Made by a program: the position numbers and the translations under genes. Shown piece after piece: positions 1 through 5,895 of a stretch of 6,450 nt of DNA; position 1 is the first letter of the stretch; each line of letters opens with the position of its first letter. Origin of the DNA: Bacteroidales bacterium UBA6360 (lineage in GTDB: Bacteria > Bacteroidota > Bacteroidia > Bacteroidales > UBA932); the NCBI GenBank assembly GCA_002440085.1, contig DJRM01000046.1:1-6450 (forward strand). Direction: 5' to 3'. Under the pieces are notes generated by a model. The model was not told where the DNA came from, did no database searches, and saw only the letters and a list, made by a program, of their open reading frames with translations.

Positions 1-1633
1 CCTTGTGAAGTTCCTCATAGAATGCCGTATAGAGGTTCTGCTTAAGGAAGACAGAAGCTGTCTTGAGCTGCTTCAGGGCCTTCTTCGTGGCCTTTCTGTT
101 CCTGTTGCCCACGACATCCGCGCGCCTTGCGGCCAACCTGCGGAAAGCGAACCAGCAGAGAGCCGATGCAAGAAGAATCGCGAGACACACAGCGACAAAC
201 GGCGCCGAACCGACGAAAAACCAGCCCTTGTCAGAAAAACGGGCAGGCTTCGTGGATATGAAACGGATGTCCTGGCCGAGGCTGCGGACGTCATTCTGCT
301 GAACTCCGGGAACCACGGTTCCTCCGGACGGGATGTCCGCTCCCTTCTCGACGGTTAGACTGAGCGGCTGGGTCTGCACGGTGACATAGCGCCCCGCATC
401 CACGTCATAGTAGCTGTACTGAATCGGCTCTATAGTGAAGTTCCCGGCACTGCGAGGTATGAACGGAAACTCGAATTCCTTCGATCCGGAAAGCGAGCCC
501 TTGGCGCTCTTGTCCGTAATCTTCGTGTCATAGACCTCCATGTCGAGCGGAAAACTTACCTTCGGTGCCTCCAGCAGAGACACATTTCCGCGTCCGGAAA
601 TCGTGACAGTCAACGAATTGGCCTCATGAGCCTTGAGGCTGTCCTTGGAAAGTTTCGCGCTTATGCTGAACTTGCCCACACCGCCGCCGAATGACGATGG
701 GGCGCCGGCAGGCAGAGGAGACACGTTCACCGTCACGGCCTGTGAAGAAACCTTTTTCCTTATTGTCTGATAGTCATCGAAGAACCCGTCGAAGATGCTT
801 CCCGTGCGTGCCTGCACCCTCACGTTGACGAGACACACAAGTTCGGCCGGGTCTATGGTCAGCTTGCCTGTCTGCTGAGGAATGAGAATATAGCGGCGAA
901 GCACAGCCGCATCGTAAATCTTTCCGTTGTAGGTTTCACGTGTGAACTCGATGTTTGTCGGAGCCTCGACCTCCTGGCTCCAGAAGCCTGTGAAAGATGG
1001 GAAATTGGCATTCTCGAAGCCCGAGAGATTGGCTCTCTGATAAATCTTTAGAGTGGCATTAATAGGCTGTCCCACAACCACATTGGTTCTGTCGAGAGCA
1101 AGACTGAGGAATATCTCTCCGGCGGCAGCCTCCTGTCCGCGGGCGGCGCTGCCCCCGTTCTGCCTTTGAGACGAGCCTCCACCCATTGCGCTCGGATCTG
1201 AAGGGACTCCGCCAGAACCGGACTGCGACGATGACTGTGAAGATGAGCTGTCTTGCCTGACCACGGAAACGGTCACCGGACGGGAAACAATCTCATCGCC
1301 TTTGACTTTTGCCGTCGCGGAAGGGAGCGTAAACTCTCCGGCCGACTTAGGCATAAGGATATAGGTGTAGGAAACCTGCCTTGATGAGGTCCGTTTCCCG
1401 TTGATTATGCTGATGCTGGACGAGGAGCTTTTCTGCGGACCCCACACAAGGTCAAAATCCGCCGGGCAGTCCCAGTTGAAGTCAGAGGGAGAATTTTCGC
1501 CCTCTATCACGAATGTCACGTTAAACTGCTCGTTCAGATCCACGACATTGTGAGTCTGAACCTGAATCGAAGTCTGCGCCGCCGCTGCGAACGCGACAAG
1601 CGCTAAAATCATGATTGTCAATATCCTCTTCAT
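1..1633 (-). CDS. batD: BatD, periplasmic beta-domain protein with C-terminal membrane span (3' end outside window)
   Basis: Open from ATG at 1631-1633 to the left edge: 544 residues without a stop, so a caller needing both start and stop would miss it. I translated it fully and saw no frameshift. A signal peptide covers residues 1-19, with cleavage predicted at Ala19/Gln20. The first domain (about 20-125) has the BatD pattern 'FNVTFVIEG', 'LVWGPQK' plus a Ser run, and 'SYTYILMPKSAGEFTLP'. A Ser/Gly/Gln linker fills about 129-171. Further beta-sandwich domains follow at about 173-303 and 320-430, including 'FPFIPRSAGNFTIEPIQYSY'. One membrane segment lies at about 472-497, then a basic cytosolic part ('RRLAARR' and a helical stretch ending at the edge). 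Family length is usually near 600 residues, so only a short C-terminal piece should be missing. In the family BatD is thought to present protein-binding beta domains in the periplasm beside BatA, BatB and BatC; its molecular role is unknown. Confidence 0.94.
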   Translation of the reverse strand, partial: MKRILTIMILALVAFAAAAQTSIQVQTHNVVDLNEQFNVTFVIEGENSPSDFNWDCPADFDLVWGPQKSSSSSISIINGKRTSSRQVSYTYILMPKSAGEFTLPSATAKVKGDEIVSRPVTVSVVRQDSSSSQSSSQSGSGGVPSDPSAMGGGSSQRQNGGSAARGQEAAAGEIFLSLALDRTNVVVGQPINATLKIYQRANLSGFENANFPSFTGFWSQEVEAPTNIEFTRETYNGKIYDAAVLRRYILIPQQTGKLTIDPAELVCLVNVRVQARTGSIFDGFFDDYQTIRKKVSSQAVTVNVSPLPAGAPSSFGGGVGKFSISAKLSKDSLKAHEANSLTVTISGRGNVSLLEAPKVSFPLDMEVYDTKITDKSAKGSLSGSKEFEFPFIPRSAGNFTIEPIQYSYYDVDAGRYVTVQTQPLSLTVEKGADIPSGGTVVPGVQQNDVRSLGQDIRFISTKPARFSDKGWFFVGSAPFVAVCLAILLASALCWFAFRRLAARRADVVGNRNRKATKKALKQLKTASVFLKQNLYTAFYEELHK

Positions 1634-1720
1634 CTTCTCCTTATCTCCTTTTCGACCTATATTCCCATTCTCCGAAGCTCTTTCTCGGTCAGTATTTCCG
1701 CTGACACCGACAAAGCCGTC
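1634..1720 (-). promoter_or_regulatory. batC-batD spacer with two AAGGAG motifs before batD
   Basis: An 87-nt gap, larger than those between the other bat genes. On the minus strand it holds two copies of AAGGAG, at 1637-1642 (three bases before the ATG) and 1645-1650 (eleven bases before it). Neither spacing is ideal alone, but together they form a purine-rich leader that could serve ribosome binding. I found no clear TAnnTTTG promoter element. No terminator hairpin with a T-run is visible, so batD is probably transcribed together with batC. Confidence 0.45.
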
Positions 1721-2560
1721 CTACCAGTTCTTGTCTTTCTGACGTGACTTCACCATCGCCGCCTTCTCCTTGTTGACCTTGTCCTGAGTCTCCTTTTCCT
1801 TTGCCTGGATGGCCTGGAGCATCTGCTGAGCAGCCTGAGGGCTTATCTTCTGCTCCTGCGGCTGTCCCTGCCCGTCACGGTTGTCCTGCGGAGGCTGCTG
1901 ACCGCTGTCGTTGCCGTCCTCATCCTTGTCGTTGTCACCGTTCTGATTGTCCTGGTCTCCGCTGTTGTCCTTATCCTTGTCGTTATTATTCTGATTGTCC
2001 CGATCCTGGTTCTGGTCCTGGTTCTGCCGGTCATTGTCCTGATTTTGGTCATTCTGACCTCCACCGTTCTGCTGCTGATTTTCGAGCATCTTGCGGGCGT
2101 AAATGTAGTTTTCCTTGGCATCCAGGTCGTCCGGACGTATCAGAAGCGACTTTGCAAAGGCATCTACCGCCGCCTTGTAATCCTTGGAAGCCAATGCCAT
2201 ATCTCCGAGATTGTAGTAATAATCAGCGCCATGGCCGCTCTCGACCGCTCCCTGCTCAACCTTCTGCATCGACTTAATCGCCCCTTGAGCATCACCCTGT
2301 CTGTAGAGGTCAGCCGCAAGATTACAATTCGCGGCGACCGACGTCGAATCCTTCACGAGAGCCTTGCGGTAGTCGATTTCCGCTTCTTTCCAATTCTGTT
2401 TGCGATAGTCACGGTTGCCGCGCCTCACGTCCTTCCTGTCAGCCTGCGCGGAAGCAATGGAAGGCATAAGCAGCATAATCGCAAACGTCAGCAGCACAAT
2501 ATAATATATATGTCCTTTTCCCATATCACCGGATTTCATATATTCGTAAAACCGTATCAT
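1721..2560 (-). CDS. batC: BatC, secreted TPR protein with Gln/Asn/Asp-rich tail
   Basis: A 279-residue protein when started at ATG 2558-2560, four bases after the batB stop. In-frame ATGs at residues 8 and 13 are alternatives. The one at residue 13 (2522-2524) would give a more typical 26-residue signal peptide, so the true start is uncertain. Cleavage is predicted between Ala38 and Gln39 on the long numbering. Three TPR-like repeats follow at about 44-77, 78-107 and 113-146 ('GNRDYRKQNWKEAEIDYRKAL', last residues trimmed by eye; 'YYNLGDMALASKDYKAAVDA'). Residues 161-237 are low-complexity Asn/Gln/Asp, with almost no hydrophobic residues. The end (about 239-279) contains 'ISPQAAQQMLQAIQAKEK' and finishes in Lys-Asn-Trp, which I recognise as the conserved BatC C-terminus, so the gene is intact despite its repetitive tract. 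It probably acts in the periplasm as a protein-interaction partner of BatA and BatB. Stop TAG at 1721-1723. Confidence 0.93.
   Translation of the reverse strand: MIRFYEYMKSGDMGKGHIYYIVLLTFAIMLLMPSIASAQADRKDVRRGNRDYRKQNWKEAEIDYRKALVKDSTSVAANCNLAADLYRQGDAQGAIKSMQKVEQGAVESGHGADYYYNLGDMALASKDYKAAVDAFAKSLLIRPDDLDAKENYIYARKMLENQQQNGGGQNDQNQDNDRQNQDQNQDRDNQNNNDKDKDNSGDQDNQNGDNDKDEDGNDSGQQPPQDNRDGQGQPQEQKISPQAAQQMLQAIQAKEKETQDKVNKEKAAMVKSRQKDKNW
1850..2080 (-). repeat. Low-complexity, partly repeated tract inside batC
   Basis: This stretch encodes the Asn/Gln/Asp/Lys-rich tail (residues 161-237 of BatC). It includes an imperfect in-frame direct repeat. On the plus strand, 1922-1952 and 1973-2000 both begin with ATCCTTGTCGTT and end with CTGATTGTCC, and they differ by one codon in length. 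At protein level these are 'DNQNGDNDKDED' and 'DNQNNNDKDKD'. Short variants of TCCTGGTTCTGG also recur around 2004-2030. The pattern suggests growth by replication slippage in multiples of three. Confidence 0.75.
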
Positions 2561-2564
2561 TTAA

Positions 2565-3578
2565 TCATTTCGTCTTTCCGAACAGTCTAAACTTCGTCTT
2601 CCTCTCCCCTATCAGGCAAGTTACGGCAAAGAAAAAGAGAGCCATGGCGAAGAAATACATGTATTGCTCGTCATATTCCTCGAAAACGACGGAATTGAAC
2701 TTCTCCGCATCCATCTTCCTTATGTCGTCGATTATCGGATTGAGACCGAACTCCGTATTCCCCGCACGCACATACGCCCCGTTTCCGACCGAGGCTATCT
2801 CTTTCAGCGTTGCCTCGTCAAGCCGGGTCACAACAATATTTCCATCGCGATCCTTCATCAGTCCGCCGTCCTTCAGAGGAATAGGCTTGCCCTCGGGAGA
2901 ACCGACGCCTATCGTGTAGACTCTTATCCCCATTTCAGCAGCCTGCTTTGCGGCCTTGACCGGATCGTCCTCGTGGTTTTCGCCATCTGTTATGACGATT
3001 ATCGCGCGGCTCTTCTCGCTCTGTGCGCTGAACGAACGCGAGGCCGTGTTTATCGCATCGGCAAGAGCGGTACCCTGAATCGGCACGGATTCGGTCGAAA
3101 TCGAATTCAGGAACATCTTCGCGGAAACATAGTCGGTCGTAATCGGCAGCTGCACGTATGAACTTCCGGCAAAGACAATGAGGCCTATGCGGTCGTCACG
3201 GAGCTTGTCGACGATTCGTGAAATGGCGAGCTTGGCGCGTTCAAGCCTGTTTGGGGAATAGTCCTCGGCAAGCATTGAGTTGGAGACATCGAGCGCAATC
3301 ACGACCTCGGCCCCCTTGGTCTCGTGCTCCTTGAGCTTCGCGCCGATGAGCGGACGTGCCATTCCCACGGCAAAGAATGCGAAGCCTATGCTGAAGAGAA
3401 CCACCTTCCACCATCCGCGGGCTCCGGAATACGACGGCATCAGCCTGCCAACAAGTTCAGGGTCACCGAACGCGGCAATGCGCTTTTTCCGCAGCCTTCG
3501 GAAAATCGCATAGACAGTCGGAAAGACCGGAACGAGCAGCAGAAGCCAAAGATATTGAGCAGCAGCAAAATACAGCAT
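2565..3578 (-). CDS. batB: BatB, membrane-anchored von Willebrand A protein
   Basis: A 337-residue protein starting at ATG 3576-3578, 13 nt after the batA stop. It has the BatA layout: membrane segments at about 8-26, 57-74 and 306-324, with a vWA domain at roughly 90-290. The MIDAS site is intact: Asp97-x-Ser99-x-Ser101 ('LDVSNSM'), Thr170 ('QGTAL') and Asp198 ('VITDG'). The strongly basic loop at 27-33 (RRLRKKR) and the basic tail after the third membrane segment both suggest cytosolic placement, so the vWA domain would lie in the periplasm. It differs from BatA by the C-terminal element 'FNSVVFEEYDEQY' before the last span and by lacking the Cys pair. No Shine-Dalgarno sequence is seen before it; the 20 bases upstream are A/T-rich, as is usual in this phylum. 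It probably acts with BatA as a pair or complex. Stop TGA at 2565-2567. Confidence 0.96.
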   Translation of the reverse strand: MLYFAAAQYLWLLLLVPVFPTVYAIFRRLRKKRIAAFGDPELVGRLMPSYSGARGWWKVVLFSIGFAFFAVGMARPLIGAKLKEHETKGAEVVIALDVSNSMLAEDYSPNRLERAKLAISRIVDKLRDDRIGLIVFAGSSYVQLPITTDYVSAKMFLNSISTESVPIQGTALADAINTASRSFSAQSEKSRAIIVITDGENHEDDPVKAAKQAAEMGIRVYTIGVGSPEGKPIPLKDGGLMKDRDGNIVVTRLDEATLKEIASVGNGAYVRAGNTEFGLNPIIDDIRKMDAEKFNSVVFEEYDEQYMYFFAMALFFFAVTCLIGERKTKFRLFGKTK

Positions 3579-3591
3579 AACAAATCAATTT

Positions 3592-4578
3592 TTACGGCAG
3601 TTTTCTGAAAACCGCAACCTGAAGCATGAATGCGGCAAGCATGGCGAACAGCGCAACGAGAGCGTATGTCCCGAACAGTTCCTTGTAGACAGGGAAACTG
3701 TCGATTGTCGTCCTGGCCTTCTCCATCTTATTGATTTCGGAGTAAATTTCGGCGAGCTTCGTGTTGTCCGTGGCTCGGAAGTAGCGCCCGCCCGTGGTCT
3801 CCGCAACCTGCGAAAGAAGCTTCTCGTCAATCTCCACCTTAACTTTCTGAATCTCAACGCCCCACGGAGTCATCACCGGGTACGGAGCCGTGCCGTTCGC
3901 ACCGACCCCTATCGTGTAGACGCGGATTCCGTAGGTCTTCGCAATCTCGGCGGCGGTCTCAGGAGCGATCTCCCCGCAGTTGTTCACACCGTCCGTGAGC
4001 AGAATCACCACGCGGCTCTTCGCGTCCGAGTCCTTCATTCGGGCTACGGCCGTCGCAAGACCGTTTCCGATTGCAGTTCCGTCTTCGAGCAGGTCTGTGC
4101 TGATTTCCTTCATGAGGTTGATGAGCGTCGCACGGTCGGTGGTCAGCGGGCACTGGGTAAACGCCTCTCCGGCGAAGACAACGATTCCCATCCGGTCGGA
4201 AGGCCGTTGGGATATGAACTCGATTGCTATGTCCTTGGCGGCGCTGATTCGGTCCGGATTGAAGTCACGGGCGAGCATTGAAGTGGATACGTCCATAGCA
4301 AAGACAATATCAATTCCCTCTGTGTCAATCTTTTCCATCTGCTCCGACGAGCGCGGACGGGCAATCGCAATGACTATCATCACCATGGCGAGCAGCATCA
4401 GCGCAAACGGAAGATGGCGGAGATACTCCTTCACGCCATGTCCTGCCTTGAGCCAAGGGATGCTTGTCGACACGCGCAGATGAGCCTGACGGCCGAATAC
4501 CTCGCGGAGTATGTACAGAACCAGCAGCAAAGCCGGTATCAAAATGAGCCAAAGTAGTTTCGGATACTCAAAAAACAT
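3592..4578 (-). CDS. batA: BatA, membrane-anchored von Willebrand A protein
   Basis: A 328-residue protein of normal BatA length. The start is ATG at 4576-4578, which forms TGATG with the upstream stop. The N-terminal region is the BatA-type module with membrane segments at about 7-24 and 56-73, and a third segment lies at about 301-322. The vWA domain between them has a complete MIDAS metal site: Asp96-x-Ser98-x-Ser100 ('MDVSTSM'), Thr168 ('DGTAIG') and Asp196 ('LLTDG'). Basic residues gather in the loop between the first two membrane segments and at the C-terminus (RKLP), which by the positive-inside rule puts the vWA domain in the periplasm. Cys143 and Cys201 flank this region in sequence; a disulfide is possible but unproven. 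Bat proteins were linked to aerotolerance in Bacteroides fragilis, and the vWA domain probably mediates metal-dependent protein contacts. It is a paralogue of the adjacent BatB. Stop TAA at 3592-3594. Confidence 0.96.
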   Translation of the reverse strand: MFFEYPKLLWLILIPALLLVLYILREVFGRQAHLRVSTSIPWLKAGHGVKEYLRHLPFALMLLAMVMIVIAIARPRSSEQMEKIDTEGIDIVFAMDVSTSMLARDFNPDRISAAKDIAIEFISQRPSDRMGIVVFAGEAFTQCPLTTDRATLINLMKEISTDLLEDGTAIGNGLATAVARMKDSDAKSRVVILLTDGVNNCGEIAPETAAEIAKTYGIRVYTIGVGANGTAPYPVMTPWGVEIQKVKVEIDEKLLSQVAETTGGRYFRATDNTKLAEIYSEINKMEKARTTIDSFPVYKELFGTYALVALFAMLAAFMLQVAVFRKLP

Positions 4579-5780
4579 CACTCGTCCTCCTTCCTGTTTT
4601 CAGGTTTGCCCCCAGCCGCATCATCCGGCACCGGAGCGAACCTGTCATTGTCGTCTTTTGTCTTTTCCTCCGGCTGTACGGCCTCTGGTTCCGGCGGCAT
4701 CGAAGCATCATCCGCGGCAGCCTCTCCTGCATCGGCGTTCAGTTCGTCCTGATAGGTCTGCGTGACGAAACGCACGGCGAGCGGAAGCACCGCTGCGTTC
4801 TCCTGCTCGGACGCGGTGTGTTTCGCGAACTTCACGTAGTCGGCCGTTTCGAAGAGGTTCTCAAGATCTTTCAGAAGTGCCTTTCTGTCAGCAGGTTCAT
4901 CTGCGAACTTCGGCTTCATTTCACGGAAAATCTCGTTCGTCGTCATCTCCATCGCTCCGATTTCATAACGTGAGGCAATGTACTCGCGGAGCACGTCCGT
5001 GACACCGGAATAGAACTGCTTCTGCTTCTCCGGTGCCCACAATTTGTCCCCTCTGTAGCCGTCAAGCTTGCGCAGCGCCACGATGTGCGCCGGATCCCTG
5101 CGCTCAGGTCCCTCGGCAAGTTTCCTTCTGTGCATCTTGACAAGACATACGGAGGCAATCACCAGCAGAACAACAAGATAGAAAAGCCCCACCCACGGAA
5201 GCACCTCGGCCGCAGTCAGGGGATAGCGGATGATGTCCTTGATGTCGTGAGGCTGGAAGGAAGTCGTGTCCACCGGCATGGTCATCACCTTGAAACGCAC
5301 GCTGTCGAACATCAGCGTATCCACAACACCGTCCGCAGTAAGACGCGCCACCGGAAGTTCGCCGAGCCGGTATTCTCCCTCATCGAAGGCAGTGAGGACA
5401 GTGGAAACCTTGATGTCATAACTTAATGGTCTGTCCTTCTTTGCCTTGTAGACTTTCAGTGTGTCGAATGTCCAAGGGCTGAGGAACATGACTCCACGCG
5501 CCGTGCTGTCGCTGAGCTGCGGAAACGCGTATTGAGTGCCGGACTCAACCTTGTTGAGGTTCACCCCGTATAGCAGCTGGTCGGCAATCAGGATGCTGTC
5601 TCGCTTCTGGAGCTGTTCAAGAAACGGTACTCCGCCATGGATGGAATGGCCGCCCTTCAGCTGCGGCGCATCACTCGACACGACATCCGCCGCATCGGGC
5701 GTCACCGCCGTTCCCTGCGCCGCCGCAGGCTGTGTCAGAGCCAAAGCCAGCAAGCTTAGTATGAACAATTTACATCTCAT
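4578..5780 (-). CDS. Bat-operon membrane protein with signal peptide, periplasmic domain, one TM and cytosolic domain (uncharacterised)
   Basis: A 400-residue protein of the kind found between the DUF58 gene and batA in Bacteroidetes; I know no established symbol. I chose ATG at 5778-5780 because it starts a compact signal peptide (residues 1-21, cleavage predicted between Ala21 and Gln22). A GTG at 5805-5807 would add nine residues ahead of it and is less likely. Residues 22-190 are predicted periplasmic, with a beta-rich stretch at about 119-170 that resembles the last beta domain of BatD. A membrane segment follows at about 195-215, then the basic stop-transfer sequence 'KMHRRK'. Residues 228-345 form a helical cytosolic domain ('ALRKLDGYRGDKLW', 'LREYIASRY') that recalls DUF4381-like proteins. 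The tail from 346 to 400 is acidic and Pro-rich and is probably disordered. The stop codon overlaps the batA start by one base, so the two are probably translationally coupled. A link between cytosolic MoxR/DUF58 and periplasmic partners is my inference. Confidence 0.85.
   Translation of the reverse strand: MRCKLFILSLLALALTQPAAAQGTAVTPDAADVVSSDAPQLKGGHSIHGGVPFLEQLQKRDSILIADQLLYGVNLNKVESGTQYAFPQLSDSTARGVMFLSPWTFDTLKVYKAKKDRPLSYDIKVSTVLTAFDEGEYRLGELPVARLTADGVVDTLMFDSVRFKVMTMPVDTTSFQPHDIKDIIRYPLTAAEVLPWVGLFYLVVLLVIASVCLVKMHRRKLAEGPERRDPAHIVALRKLDGYRGDKLWAPEKQKQFYSGVTDVLREYIASRYEIGAMEMTTNEIFREMKPKFADEPADRKALLKDLENLFETADYVKFAKHTASEQENAAVLPLAVRFVTQTYQDELNADAGEAAADDASMPPEPEAVQPEEKTKDDNDRFAPVPDDAAGGKPENRKEDE
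4585..4590 (-). promoter_or_regulatory. Shine-Dalgarno-like GGAGGA before batA
   Basis: GGAGGA on the minus strand ends six bases before the ATG at 4576-4578, near-ideal spacing for a ribosome binding site. It supports that ATG over the GTG three bases upstream (4579-4581), which would leave only three bases. The same bases encode the Lys-Glu-Asp-Glu end of the preceding protein, so the match could partly be a by-product of an acidic C-terminus. Bacteroidetes depend little on such sites, which makes a perfect one worth noting. Confidence 0.5.
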
Positions 5781-5895
5781 CTTCAATTCATATATCTTTT
5801 GGACCACGTCCGTTTCTAATCAGTCACATACGCGCCATGTATATGCACCATTATGAAATACGAGCCTGCCCTCAAAAACCGATTTCTCAAATGCC
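5781..5895 (-). other. 115-nt intergenic spacer between DUF58 gene and 400-aa gene
   Basis: This is the longest gap in the cluster. I searched the minus strand for the Bacteroidetes promoter pattern (TTTG near -33, TAnnTTTG near -7) and found no good match. A weak 7-bp inverted repeat with one G-T pair occurs at 5825-5831 and 5839-5845 around a 7-nt loop, but no T-run follows it, so it is not a convincing terminator. No credible small gene is present. The longest ATG frame noticed encodes only about 11 residues. The spacer could be a 5' leader for the next gene or an mRNA processing region; the sequence does not decide this. Confidence 0.5.

Noticed and set aside
5..358. Plus-strand ORF of 117 codons at the left edge
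   Set aside because: It is opposite the BatD membrane span and cytosolic part, which read continuously in the minus-strand frame.
1634..1720. Possible internal promoter before batD
   Set aside because: A TTTG occurs on the minus strand near the start of the spacer, but the expected TAnnTTTG element about 19-21 bases later is not present (best candidate TACTGACC).
1843..2121. Minus-strand ORF of 92 codons, Thr/Arg-rich, overlapping batC in another frame
   Set aside because: It is a frame-shifted reading of the GAC/AAC/CAG-rich tract. The batC frame continues into the conserved C-terminus, so no frameshift is needed.
1801..2277. Plus-strand ORF of 158 codons, rich in Pro/Cys/Arg, opposite the BatC low-complexity tract
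   Set aside because: Its composition is a by-product of the repetitive Asn/Gln/Asp codons on the other strand.
2045..2590. Plus-strand ORF of 181 codons opposite batC
   Set aside because: It lies antisense to a recognised BatC whose TPR and C-terminal motifs are intact. Its translation shows no recognisable domain.
2664..3161. Plus-strand ORF of 165 codons opposite batB
   Set aside because: It is antisense to the vWA domain of BatB and has no recognisable features.
3980..4483. Plus-strand ORF of 167 codons opposite batA
   Set aside because: It is antisense to the BatA vWA domain; the length follows from codon bias on the coding strand.
5825..5845. Small inverted repeat as a possible terminator after the DUF58 gene
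   Set aside because: Only seven pairs, one of them G-T, with low GC in the stem and no T-run after it in the direction of transcription.
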